NCBI GenBank assembly: GCA_963766445.1
Contig: CAVXZW010000014.1
Location: 1-64,000, forward strand
DNA from: JAICYJ01 sp963766445
GTDB taxonomy: Bacteria; Actinomycetota; Thermoleophilia; Gaiellales; JAICJC01
Reading direction: 5' to 3'
DNA length: 64,000 nucleotides
Shown here: piece by piece, positions 27,054 through 36,511 of the stretch
Position numbering within the stretch: position 1 is the first letter of the stretch
How the letters are laid out: every line of letters starts with the position of its first letter
Position numbers and translations under genes: made by a program
Notes under the pieces: generated by a model
The model's database searches: none
Seen by the model: the letters and a program-made list of their open reading frames with translations, nothing else
What the model was told of the DNA's origin: nothing

Positions 27054-27821
27054 TCACGCCACGCGGCCGTAGAACATCCTCTGTGTCAGCTCGTTCAACC
27101 GACTCCCCGGCTCACGCGAGTATGCCAGCACCGCGTTGACCCGCGTTCGGCCGCCCCGCACCGGGGTCACCCGGTGCAGCGACCGCCGCCCCGCAAAGAG
27201 CGTCAGTGTCCCCGGCTGCGGTTCGAGCGCGGTCACCTGGTCGCTTCGCCCCTCCAGCACAGCTGCCACCAGCTGCGGCCGCTCGTCGGTGTCGGTGCGC
27301 ACGTTCGGCACGTACTCGAACGCGCCGCCCCGTTCGGCCGCCTGCAGCATCAACGTGACTGCGAACTCACTTCGGTCGAAATGCCAGGCCAGCGTATCGC
27401 TCGGCTCCATGTATGCATAGCCGAGCGCCGCCAGCGGGTCGTCCAGCCGGTACAGCCGCTCGAACCCGAGCACACCGGCCACGAGTGCGAGCGTGGCATC
27501 GTCCTCGTACATCCGCCGGATAACCGACTCCTCCGGGATCTGGTCGTAGGCGATCTGCTTCTTGGACGAGCGCAGGCGCATCCCGCGCGGGTCGCCCGGC
27601 GGCGCCTCCTCGGGGATCGACTCGAAGTACACGTTGTGCTCCTCGTCGGTCGCGAACCAGTCGGGGGCGAGAGCATCCGACTCGGCCGCTGCGGCCGCAA
27701 CCTCTTCGGCCCTCACGAAGCCGGGCAACTCACAGACGCCGTCGCGCGCCAGCAGCTGGTGCAGCTCGGCTACCATCGCCGCGTCGCCGCGCGGGTAGCG
27801 ATCGGTGTCAACCGCGGTCAC
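27054..27821 (-). CDS. 2OG-Fe(II) oxygenase, HalD/ArpA-like
   Basis: This 255-residue oxygenase is unrelated in layout to its neighbour. The HxD motif is in LAWHFDRSEF and the distal His and Arg are in RSLHRVTPVRGGRTRV, with AALGYAYMEPSD before. The arrangement recalls the HalD/ArpA-type non-haem iron proteins, which hydroxylate amino acids. It is convergent with the first oxygenase and just downstream of the CocE-like hydrolase on the same strand (9-bp gap), so it may share that transcript. Confidence 0.78.
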   Translation of the reverse strand: MTAVDTDRYPRGDAAMVAELHQLLARDGVCELPGFVRAEEVAAAAAESDALAPDWFATDEEHNVYFESIPEEAPPGDPRGMRLRSSKKQIAYDQIPEESVIRRMYEDDATLALVAGVLGFERLYRLDDPLAALGYAYMEPSDTLAWHFDRSEFAVTLMLQAAERGGAFEYVPNVRTDTDERPQLVAAVLEGRSDQVTALEPQPGTLTLFAGRRSLHRVTPVRGGRTRVNAVLAYSREPGSRLNELTQRMFYGRVA

Positions 27822-27830
27822 GGACTGACG

Positions 27831-29804
27831 CTACACCAGATCGCGCGGGATCCGAAATCGCCACTCGCGCACACACACGTCCTCGCCCGCCGACCGTGCC
27901 AACAGCCGAGTCTCGACGTGGAACGCCGCGTCGTCGCAGCGCATCGAGCTCGACACGTTGACCTCCGCGTCCCAGCCAACTCGCGTCAGCCGCACTTGCC
28001 GTCGGCTGTCGATCGTGGCCGAGAGCGGCTCGCAGTCGGCGATCGTGTAGTCGTCGGGGCCACTCCAGTCGACCCGCGTCCCGCCGGCCAGTTCGAGGTC
28101 GAAGTCGTGGGGGATGTGCGTCAGGCGGTGGACGCGTCCCGTGTGCTCGAGCACGCGCTCGCCCGAGCGGGAGCGGTGCTGAGTATGCGGAAGCGGCAAC
28201 GCCGACTGTGGCTCACGAGCCGGTCCGGCGCATTCGGCCGCCGTCGAGAGCGGCAGCTCGAGCGATGATCCGTCACCCAGGTGCACCGTCAGCGCGGCCT
28301 GCTCGGGCGAAGGCCAGAGCCAGGGCCAGAAGCAGGTTGCGAGCGCCAGCCGTAGACGCTGCCCGGTCTCGACTGCCTGGCCGAGCGACTGCAACGGCAC
28401 CGTCACGTCGTACGCGCGGCCGGGCTCGAGCGGCGCCGGCTCGGCATGTGAGGCGCGGTGCGTGAGGTTCGCGACGCCGTGGGTGAGCACGGCCGAGCTG
28501 CCGTCCGGCGACACGGCGTTCAGGCGCACGGCCACCTGTGCCAGCGGCCGTCCGCTCGAGAGCCGCAGGCGCAGCATCGGCTTCCCCAGCAGCTCGGTCC
28601 GTTGCTCCATAGGGGCGCTCGTGAAGCAGAGCGCCAGCTCGTCCTCTCCGCGCTGGTCGGGTGCCCAGTCGCCGGGATTACCGAACGGACACCAGAAGCC
28701 GCCCTCCAGCCCCGCGTGCTGCGGCGAGCAGACCTCGAGCTCGCCGGGCGCGTCCGAGCCCAGCATCCGGTCGCTGCCCAGCGCCAGCGTGAGCATCTGC
28801 GGGTGCGCCGGCGGCCACGACGGCTCCGCCACCCAGCGCCCCTGCCGTTGCGCGTGGAATGTGGCCGGCGGGGCCGGCTCCTGCATCCACGCCGTCAGCA
28901 TCGGCTCGTCGCGAACTCCGGTCGGGATGCCGCGAAGCCATTCGTCGAACCAGCGCCGGCACTCTTGCAGGAACCCGATCCACGGGCCTGGCGCGACCCG
29001 GTCGTGCGGATAGGCGTGCGACCAGGGGCCGATCAGCCCGCGCCGGGGCACGACCAGGCCCTCGAGCATCCGCAGCACCGCATCGCGGTAGCCGTCCGAC
29101 CAGCCGCCGACAGCCATCACCGGGCAGCGGATCGCGGCGTAGTCCTCGCAGACTGAGCCGTGGCGCCAGTAGCCATCGCGGCGCTGGTGTGTTAGCCATG
29201 GCTCGATCATCGGCCGTGCGCCGTGAAGGCGCTCCAGCCACATGTCGCGCCAGCGCTCGCCCACCGCTGTTGGGTCGGGCGGGAGGGTGGAAAAGACGAG
29301 CATCGACGTCGCCCAACTGTGCTGGGTGTCGGCCAGCAGCGAGCCGCCGATGTAGTGAACGTCGTCGGCGTAGCGGTCGTCGGTCGACATGCACGAGATC
29401 ACGGCCCGTAGCGCCTGGGGGCGCCGCGCCGCCACCTGCAGGCCGTTGAACCCGCCCCAGGAGATGCCGATCATACCGACGGCCCCGTCGCACCAGTCCT
29501 GGGCAGCGATCCAGGCAATCACCTCGACCGCGTCCTCCTGTTCCTGCGCGAGGTACTCGTCGAGCAACACACCGTCGGAGTCGCCGCTGCCGCGCAGGTC
29601 GACGCGTAGGCAGGCGTAGCCGTGCTCGGCGAACCAGGCCATGCGGCTCTCGTCCTGCGGCGCGGTGATGTCGTCCTTCCGGTAGGGGATGTACTCGAGG
29701 ATGGCTGGAGCCGGCGTCGCGTCGGGGAGCCATAGCCGGGCGGATAGGCGGCAGCCGTCCGACAGCGGGATCCAGGCGTGTTGCGCCCGGCTCAGCTCAG
29801 TCAC
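27831..29804 (-). CDS. CocE/NonD family hydrolase 1 (peptidase S15-like)
   Basis: This 657-residue alpha/beta hydrolase has an N-terminal catalytic domain with the nucleophile in GISWGGFNGLQ and a preceding RVDLRGSGDSDG. It has the helical cap typical of cocaine esterase and X-Pro dipeptidyl peptidase, then a C-terminal jelly-roll domain (RLRLSSGRPLAQVAVRL). No signal peptide is seen. It is paralogous to the gene at 33860. It probably cleaves an ester or amide taken up by the importer next to it (ATPase at 29872). Confidence 0.9.
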   Translation of the reverse strand: MTELSRAQHAWIPLSDGCRLSARLWLPDATPAPAILEYIPYRKDDITAPQDESRMAWFAEHGYACLRVDLRGSGDSDGVLLDEYLAQEQEDAVEVIAWIAAQDWCDGAVGMIGISWGGFNGLQVAARRPQALRAVISCMSTDDRYADDVHYIGGSLLADTQHSWATSMLVFSTLPPDPTAVGERWRDMWLERLHGARPMIEPWLTHQRRDGYWRHGSVCEDYAAIRCPVMAVGGWSDGYRDAVLRMLEGLVVPRRGLIGPWSHAYPHDRVAPGPWIGFLQECRRWFDEWLRGIPTGVRDEPMLTAWMQEPAPPATFHAQRQGRWVAEPSWPPAHPQMLTLALGSDRMLGSDAPGELEVCSPQHAGLEGGFWCPFGNPGDWAPDQRGEDELALCFTSAPMEQRTELLGKPMLRLRLSSGRPLAQVAVRLNAVSPDGSSAVLTHGVANLTHRASHAEPAPLEPGRAYDVTVPLQSLGQAVETGQRLRLALATCFWPWLWPSPEQAALTVHLGDGSSLELPLSTAAECAGPAREPQSALPLPHTQHRSRSGERVLEHTGRVHRLTHIPHDFDLELAGGTRVDWSGPDDYTIADCEPLSATIDSRRQVRLTRVGWDAEVNVSSSMRCDDAAFHVETRLLARSAGEDVCVREWRFRIPRDLV

Positions 29805-29871
29805 CCGCCGCCGCGGTCAAGGCGCGATCGCAAAGCTCGACAGTCGGCGGGCACGTCTCCGTGGCTCGATG

Positions 29872-30969
29872 CTACGACGTGGGATCATGGTCTTCGTTCG
29901 GCGGATTGGGACGGCCTCCCGCCACAATCCAGGCCGCCTCCGCCGGCCACGACACCGTTACCCGGTCGCCCACAGCCGCCTGCTCGCCGCCGCCCACCGT
30001 CGCCCGTACTCTCCCCAGCGCCTCGGTCTCGAGCTCCAGGTGCTTGGCCGGTCCGACATACGACACGTCGGCGACCGTGGCGGCATAGCCCTCGCCGCCC
30101 AGCCGGAGCGACTCCGGCCGCACGATCATGCTCACTGCCGCGCCCTCGGCGATCCCCTCCGGACCGTAGGCGGGGAGCTCGCCGACGTCGCCGGCCCGCA
30201 GCCGGTACTCGCCCCCGCCGAGCGTCACGTCCACCACCACCTCGGTGCGGTTGGACGCGCCCACGAAGTCGGCAACGAACAGCGTCGCCGGCTTTCGGTA
30301 CACATCCTCGGGCGTCCCCACCTGTTCGAGCAGACCGTCGTGCATGACCGCGACTCGGTCGGACATCGCGAAGGCCTCCTCTTGGTCGTGCGTCACGTAC
30401 ACGAACGTGATCCCGACCCGCCGCTGCACCGACTTCAGCTGCCCCTGCAGCTCCTTTCGCAGTTTCAGGTCGAGCGCGCCCAGCGGCTCGTCAAGCAAGA
30501 GCACCTTCGGGTGCTTGACCAGCGCCCGCGCCAGCGCGACGCGCTGCTGTTGCCCGCCCGAGAGCTGCGTCGGCCGCGAGTGCTCGCGGCCGGTCAGCTG
30601 CACCAGTTCGAGCATCTCGGCGACGCGCGTTCGGATCTCGGCCCGCGGTCGCTTTTCCTCGACCAGGCCGAAGGCGACGTTGTCTGCCACCGAGAGGTGC
30701 GGGAACAGCGCGTAGGATTGGAACACCGTGTTCACCGGCCGCCGGTAGGCGGGCCGGCGCGTGATGTCTTCGCCGCCAACCTCGATCGTGCCCTCGTCGG
30801 GGTGCTCGAGCCCCGCCACCATCCGCAGCGTCGTCGTCTTGCCGCAGCCACTCGGCCCGATCAGTGAGAAGAACCCGCCGGCCGGGATCTCGAGATCGAG
30901 GCTCTTCACCGCCACCAGGTCGCCGAAGCGCTTCGTCAGCGCCGATAGCTTGACGGTCCCGGCCTCCAT
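29872..30969 (-). CDS. PotA-type ABC transporter ATPase (importer 1)
   Basis: This 365-residue ATPase has Walker A GPSGCGKTT, the Q-loop, signature LSGGQQQRVALARAL, Walker B LLLDEPLGALD and switch His in VTHDQEEA, followed by a TOBE domain. The start MEAGTVKLSAL at 30969 overlaps the permease stop (TGATG). It energises import with the two permeases upstream, and resembles polyamine/iron/thiamine (PotA/FbpC) transporters. Confidence 0.93.
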   Translation of the reverse strand: MEAGTVKLSALTKRFGDLVAVKSLDLEIPAGGFFSLIGPSGCGKTTTLRMVAGLEHPDEGTIEVGGEDITRRPAYRRPVNTVFQSYALFPHLSVADNVAFGLVEEKRPRAEIRTRVAEMLELVQLTGREHSRPTQLSGGQQQRVALARALVKHPKVLLLDEPLGALDLKLRKELQGQLKSVQRRVGITFVYVTHDQEEAFAMSDRVAVMHDGLLEQVGTPEDVYRKPATLFVADFVGASNRTEVVVDVTLGGGEYRLRAGDVGELPAYGPEGIAEGAAVSMIVRPESLRLGGEGYAATVADVSYVGPAKHLELETEALGRVRATVGGGEQAAVGDRVTVSWPAEAAWIVAGGRPNPPNEDHDPTS

Positions 30970-31787
30970 CAGTCGCGCCCCTCGGGCAGCGCCAGTGCCC
31001 GCCGCGCCCCGCGGCCCAGCCGCGTCACAGCCAGGAACCCGACCGTGAACATCGTCACGGTGAACAGCATCACCATCATCCCGATCGCGTTGATCTCGGG
31101 CGTGATCCGGAACCGGATCATCGACAGGATCACCACCGGCAGCGGTGCTGTCCCCGCCCCCACCAGCAAGTAGGACGTGACCACGTCGTCGAACGAGAAC
31201 GTGAACGCGAGCAGCCCGGCCGCGATGATCCCGGGCAGGAGCCCCGGGAACGTCACCCGCCGGAACACCCGCCACGGGTTCGCGCCCAGGTCAGCCGCGG
31301 CGTCCTCGAGCGCGGGGTCGAGCGTCGCCACCCGCGCCTGGATGATCAGCGTCGCGTAAGCGGAGTTCCAGACCACGTGCCCGATCACCACCGCGGTGGT
31401 GCCCAGCGGGAACCGGATCTTCGAGAACAGGAGGAACAGCGCCACCGCGAACACCACCTCCGGCAGCATGATGCGCAGGTAGGTGAGCCCGTCGAACAGG
31501 CGTTGCGAGCGGTGACCGGCCCGCCGCCACCATAGCGACCCGCTCACCGCCAGCACCAGCGAGATCGCGGTCGAGGCAAGCGCGATCGTCATCGTCTCCT
31601 TGACCCCGCCTCGCACGTCGGGGTTGTGGTAGGCCTGGTTGTACCAGTGGGTCGTAAAGCCCTTCCAGCTGACCAGCAGGGTGTCCTTGTTCACCGAGTT
31701 GACGGCGACGATCACGAGTGGCGCCCACAGGCAGACGATCACGGCCAGCGAGATCAGGCCTGAGAACCAGTGGCGGCGCAGCCTCAC
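30969..31787 (-). CDS. PotC-type ABC transporter permease (importer 1)
   Basis: This 272-residue membrane protein has about six helices and the EAA coupling loop EDAAADLGANPWRVFRRVTFP. It overlaps its neighbours by one to four bases. It forms the translocation pore with the PotB-type permease. Confidence 0.92.
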   Translation of the reverse strand: MRLRRHWFSGLISLAVIVCLWAPLVIVAVNSVNKDTLLVSWKGFTTHWYNQAYHNPDVRGGVKETMTIALASTAISLVLAVSGSLWWRRAGHRSQRLFDGLTYLRIMLPEVVFAVALFLLFSKIRFPLGTTAVVIGHVVWNSAYATLIIQARVATLDPALEDAAADLGANPWRVFRRVTFPGLLPGIIAAGLLAFTFSFDDVVTSYLLVGAGTAPLPVVILSMIRFRITPEINAIGMMVMLFTVTMFTVGFLAVTRLGRGARRALALPEGRD

Positions 31788-32638
31788 GACGGCGCCGCCC
31801 GCCGCTGTGCCAGCCGAAAGACGATCAGCGCCACCGCCATCACGACCATCAGCGCGACCGCGATCGCGGAGCCGAACGGGTAGTCGCCCACCGAGAGGAA
31901 CTGATCTGTGATGACGTTGCCGAGCATCAACGTCTTTCCACCGCCGAGGATCTCGGGGATCACATACTCACCGAGGGCGGGGATGCCGACGATAATGCAG
32001 CCGACCACGACGCCTGGCATCGCCAGCGGCAGCGTCACCCGCCGGAACGTGCGCCGCGGATTCGCGCCCAGGTCGTTGGCGGCGTCGACCAGGTTGTAGT
32101 CGATCCGCTCCAGCGATACGTAGATCGGGAGCACCATCAACGGCAGGTACGAGTAGACGATGCCCAGTGCGATGCCCTTGGGCGTGTAGAGGATGTCCAG
32201 CGGCCCGCTCAGCACGTGCAGCGCGTGCAGGAACTGCTGCAGCGGCCCGCCGTTGTCGATGAGGTTGACGATCGCGTAGGTGCGCACGATGAAGCTCGAC
32301 CAGAACGGCACGATCACCAGCACCAGCAGAAGCTTCTGCCAGCGCGACGGCTGGCGGCTGATGAAGTAGGCGAGCGGGAAGCCAAGCAGCAGGCAGCCGA
32401 GCGTGGCGGAGACCGACAGGAAGATCGACCGCGTCAGCGTGTTGAAGTAGAGCGGGTCGTGGATCTGCCGGTAGTTCGAGAGCGTCCAGCCGAAGCTGAT
32501 GTTGTACGTGACCAGGCTGATGGTCGCGAACGAGTAGACGATCACCAGCGCCAGCGGGATCAGGAAGAACAACAGCATCCAGGCCACCGTCGGCAGCGCC
32601 AGCAAGCTGCGCAGGGCCTGGCCCGCGTAGCGCATCAT
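31784..32638 (-). CDS. PotB-type ABC transporter permease (importer 1)
   Basis: This 284-residue permease has about six helices and the EAA-like loop VDAANDLGANPRRTFRRVTLP. The ATG at 32638 follows the solute-binding gene by 13 bp. It pairs with the PotC-type permease. Confidence 0.92.
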   Translation of the reverse strand: MMRYAGQALRSLLALPTVAWMLLFFLIPLALVIVYSFATISLVTYNISFGWTLSNYRQIHDPLYFNTLTRSIFLSVSATLGCLLLGFPLAYFISRQPSRWQKLLLVLVIVPFWSSFIVRTYAIVNLIDNGGPLQQFLHALHVLSGPLDILYTPKGIALGIVYSYLPLMVLPIYVSLERIDYNLVDAANDLGANPRRTFRRVTLPLAMPGVVVGCIIVGIPALGEYVIPEILGGGKTLMLGNVITDQFLSVGDYPFGSAIAVALMVVMAVALIVFRLAQRRAAPS

Positions 32639-32651
32639 CAGCCCGCCGGAC

Positions 32652-33791
32652 TCAGGCCGACTTGAACTGGTCCCATAGCTTGTTGTACGCGGCGGTCGCT
32701 TCGCCCAGGTAGTTCTCGAACTCGACCTGCGCGAGCGTGGCCGGGTCGACGATCAGCGCCGGGTTCGACGAGATCGATTTGTTGATGTATGGCGTGGCCG
32801 CGTTGGAGACGTAGGCGGTGCCGGTCGTGTTCACGAAGTCGGCGTACTGTTTGGGCTCGAGGAAGAAGTTGAAGAACGCCTCCAACACCTCGATCTGGGG
32901 CGTATTCTTGACGGCGAAGAATCCCTCCAGATACGCAGAGGCGCCCTCCGACGGGCAGCACCCACTTGATGTGGGGGTTGTCCTGTTGGGCAAGAGCGAC
33001 GTCGTAGTCCCAGTCCATCGCGATCGCGTAGGAGCCCTGGGCCAGGCCCTGGCCGATGTTGTAGGACTTCAGCGCCTGCAGGTGCGGCTTGATGTCGATC
33101 AGTGCCTGCAGCGCCTGGTCCAGCTGGTTCTGGTCGGTCGTGTTGACTGAGAAGCCCTTGTACTTGAGGGCGGAGCCGATGCAGTCGCGGTCGAGGTCGG
33201 TGAACACGATCTTGCCCGAGTACTTGGGAGCCAGGTTCCACAGGTCGGCCCAGCTGGTGATGGGCTCCGACGACCAGGTCGGTGCGATAGCCGATGCCGG
33301 TCTTGCCGTAGTCGGTGGGGATGCCGTGCGTGTAGGCCGACCGGAACTTCTGCGTCGACGTTCTTGATGTTGGGGATCTTCGACCAGTCCAGCTGCTGGA
33401 TGACGTCGGCGGCGATGCCCTGGCCGGTGACGGCCTGGTCGCCAAGCGCGGCGTCGTAGGTCGACATGTTGGCCTTGATCTGGGGCACGACCGCGCCGCT
33501 CGAGATCGATCCCAACGACGCCTGCTTGATGCTCGCGCCCGGGTAGGCCGTCTCGAAGTCGGCGACCGTGTGCTTGCCCATCCAGCCCTGGTAGTTGAGC
33601 AGCACCGCCGTTCCCGTGGGCGGCCCGCTGGAGGACGGCGGCGAGCTGGAGCTGCTACTGCCACTGCCGCAGGCGGCGCCGAGCGCACCCAGCGCGGGCA
33701 AGGCGATGCCCATCTGGGCGGCGCGGGCCAGCAGCTCGCGGCGGCGCATGGTGCCCGCGGGCGAAAGGGGACGGTGGGGGAAGTCGTTCAT
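32652..33791 (-). pseudogene. PotD-type solute-binding lipoprotein with about three frameshifts
   Basis: This is the solute-binding component of importer 1. The N-terminus has a twin-Arg-like RRRELLARAAQMG and the lipobox LGAACGSG, so it is a lipoprotein. The mature domain is split. NYQGWMGKHTV up to IPNIKNVDAE is in one frame, then FRSAYTHGIPTDYGKTGIGYRTD in a second (shift near 33355). LDRDCIGSALKYKGFSVN to DNPHIKWVLP is in a third (shift near 33265), and GASAYLEGFFAVKNTPQIE to the stop in a fourth segment (shift near 32945). All parts of the fold are present. The intact permeases and ATPase downstream suggest either sequence error or very recent loss. Confidence 0.78.
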
Positions 33792-33859
33792 GACGCTCCT
33801 CGGTCGGGCGGTTGCAACGATCCTACCGGTGGCGGTCCCCGTACGCTAACCTCGCACCC

Positions 33860-35904
33860 GTGGCAGGACGCAAGGGCGCTCACAAATCCGGGGACCACCC
33901 GCGGGCGGCGGTGCCCGAGAGCGTCACGCGGCTCGACCACGTCTGGATCCCGCTGGCAGACGGCACCAGACTGGCGGCGCGGATCTGGATGCCCGTCGGA
34001 TGCCGCGTCGGCAGCCGGTACCGGGGCTACTGGAGGCCATCCCCTACCGCAAGAACGACACCACCTCGGTGGCCGATGCCGGTCGCCACGGCTACTTCGC
34101 GCAGCACGGGTACGCATCGGTGCGGGTGGACATTCGCGGCAGCGGCGACTCCGACGGGATCCTGCTCGACGAATACCTGGAGCAGGAGCAGGACGACCTG
34201 GTCGAGATCATCGCCTGGATCGCGGCCCAGCCCTGGTGCGACGGCACCGTCGGCATGTTCGGATACTCGTGGGGCGGGTTCGCGGCGCTGCAGGCAGCGT
34301 CCCGGCGTCCGCCCGCGCTGAAGGCGATCGTCAGCGTGGCCTCGACCGACGACCGCTACGCCGACGACGTCCACTACATGGGCGGCTGCCTGCTCGCCTA
34401 CTATTTGTTGTCATGGGCGACGACGGTGCACGTCTATTCGGTGCTGCCGCCCGACCCGGACACCGTCGGCGACGGCTGGCGCGATGCCTGGCTGGCGCGC
34501 CTGGAGGGCACGAGCCCGATGATCGAGCCCTGGCTGACCCATCAGCGCCGCGACAGCTACTGGCAGCATGGCTCGATCTGCGAGGACTACTCCGCGGTCG
34601 ACTGTCCGGTGCTGCTGGCCGGCGGCTGGGCCGATGGGTACCGAAACGCCGTGCTACGCATGCTGGAGCGCCTGACCTGCCCGCGCAAGGCGGTGATCGG
34701 GCCCTGGTCGCACCACTTCCCGAACGACGAGATCCCTCCAGGTCCGGCGATCGGGTTCCTGCAGGAGTGCGTGCGCTGGTGGGACCGGTGGCTGAAGGGC
34801 ATCGAAAACGTCGTCATGGACGAGCCGATGCTGACCAGCTGGATCCAGGACGCGGTGCCGCCGCGACCGAGCTACGCGGAGCGGCCGGGCCGCTGGGTGG
34901 CCGAACCGTCGTGGCCCTCGCCGAACGTCGAGCTGCGGTCGATGGCGCTCGGCGCCGACGGGATCGAGCGCGGCGGCGAACGCGCGCAGCAGGTGCGAAG
35001 CCCGCAATCGACCGGTGTCGATGCGGGCGACTGGGATCCGTTCGGCAACCCGGCCGACCTGCCACCCGACCAGCGCGCCGAGGACGGCCGTTCGCTGGTC
35101 TACGACTCGCTGCCTCTGGAGCAGCCGCTGGCGATACTGGGACAGCCGGTGGCGCGGCTCGAGGTCGAGTCGGATCGCCCCTGGGGGCTGGGTTGCGCGC
35201 GGCTCTGCGACGTCGCGCCGGACGGCGCCTCGACGCTGATCACGCGGGGTCTGCTGAACCTGACCCACCGCGATGGGCACGGCGAGCCGCGGGCGCTCAA
35301 GCCAGGTAGGCGCGAGCAGGTCGCGGTGCAGATGAAGGCGATCGGTCAGGTCGTGCCGGCGGGGCACAGGCTGCGCCTAGCCATCTCGACGGCCTACTGG
35401 CCGTGGGCGTGGCCCTCGCCCGAGCCGGTCACGCTGACCGTGCACGGCGGCGCGCTGGAGCTGCCAGTGCGGCGGGCGTGGGAGGGAGAGCCGGCGGTGC
35501 GCGAATTCGGACCGCCCGAGCAGGCGATTACGCCCGAGACGGCCACGCTCGCGTTCAAGCCGGGCGACCTTGCCGTCTCGCGCAGCATCGCCGGCAACAC
35601 ATCGCAATTGGTGCACAGCTACCCGAGCTTCCACACGCTGTTCGCGGAAAGCGGCATCGAGATGCGCTGGCGCGAGCCCGACACGTTCACGATCGATGAG
35701 GAAGACCCGCTGTCGGCCCGGGTCGAGTGCGAGCGTTCCGCCACGATTAGCCGCGGTGATTGGAGTGTCACGATCGAGGCGCGGAGCACGATGCAGGCCG
35801 ACGCAGACACATTTTACGTGACGGCCGACCTGCGCGCCTTCGAGGGTGGCCGCGCCGTGCACGCCGGGGCGTGGTCGTTCAGGGTACCGCGCGACTTCGT
35901 CTAG
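33860..35904 (+). CDS. CocE/NonD family hydrolase 2, frameshift near 34000
   Basis: This peptidase S15-like hydrolase is about 680 residues once corrected. GTG at 33860 begins VAGRKGAHKSG and leads to LDHVWIPLADGTRLAARIWMP. A one- or two-base shift near 33990-34020 moves the frame to GLLEAIPYRKNDTTS, after which it is intact. The nucleophile is in FGYSWGGFAALQ, the upstream motif is VDIRGSGDSDG, and a C-terminal jelly-roll follows. It is strongly similar throughout to the hydrolase at 27831-29804, and is divergent from importer 1 with a 68-bp shared promoter gap. Confidence 0.82.
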
Positions 35905-36045
35905 CAGGTCGCGCGCGGTATCGCCGACTGATTGGTGACCTGACCTTTGCTGGCGGTCGCGCTGCTCGATTCCCGCCCAATCAGCGCCGACGGTGGGCGG
36001 AGATACGCCGGGCTACGGCGTTGACATTGATCCGGGATGGCGAGC

Positions 36046-36102
36046 TGAGTCCTTCTTCACCGTGGAAGGAGTTTGGGCCGGCCTCGCGACCGTTTCCTCA
36101 GC
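36046..36102. repeat. Dispersed hairpin-containing repeat, copy 2
   Basis: It aligns with 5294-5350, sharing TCCTTC..TCA.CGTGGAAGGAG, then TGGGC.GGCC and GCGACCG.TTC.CTCAGC. It forms a TCCTTC/GAAGGA stem. Confidence 0.5.
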
Positions 36103-36182
36103 TCATGACAATATCCGGGGCCCCTACCCTTGGTCGAAATGGAACGCCGCGCCGGTCGCAAGTGAGTCCTCCATTCGCCGAT

Positions 36183-36400
36183 GCCCTCAACGGTTCGAGT
36201 CCTTTAGGGGCTTGCCTCATGACGCGACCCGCCGGCAAGAGCCCAGACTCGCGGAGGTGTCAGGGGCAGCTTCCGCGGTGCGGGACACTCGGGTCCGAGC
36301 GCGTCTGCCACAGCGCCTTGAGATAGCCGCGCCTGGTCCAGTTGATGCCAATCTCGCCAACGCCTCTGGCCCCTGTGGGGGTGAGCGGGGTCGGCATCGC
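36183..36400 (-). pseudogene. Duplicated 3' fragment of the second hydroxylase large-subunit gene
   Basis: About 217 bp aligns with 13738-13954 at roughly 90% identity by eye. On the minus strand it encodes ECPAPRKLPLTPPRVWALAG and ends EASP, against EASA in the parent. Point changes and small indels upstream destroy the frame. It has no start or upstream half, so it is a dead fragment. Confidence 0.85.
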
Positions 36401-36511
36401 TCTCGAGCTGGGGACCGTCCACAACCGTGGTCATTTCACGACAACCTCGAAAACATGACGTTCCCGCCCAACTCACCGCCCACCACCCATGGTCCCTACA
36501 TAGGTTGGTAG

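Larger units (their letters stand above)
35905..36511. other. Gap holding a dispersed repeat and a duplicated gene fragment
   Basis: This 607-bp gap contains the second copy of the hairpin repeat (36046-36102) and the duplicated 3' end of the second hydroxylase large-subunit gene (36183-36400). I see no intact gene. Confidence 0.6.

Noticed and set aside
33570..35309. A 579-residue frame overlapping the second CocE-like gene
   Set aside because: It reads as alanine/arginine-rich shadow for most of its length. Only a short segment near 34000 matches the hydrolase, which is explained by the frameshift.
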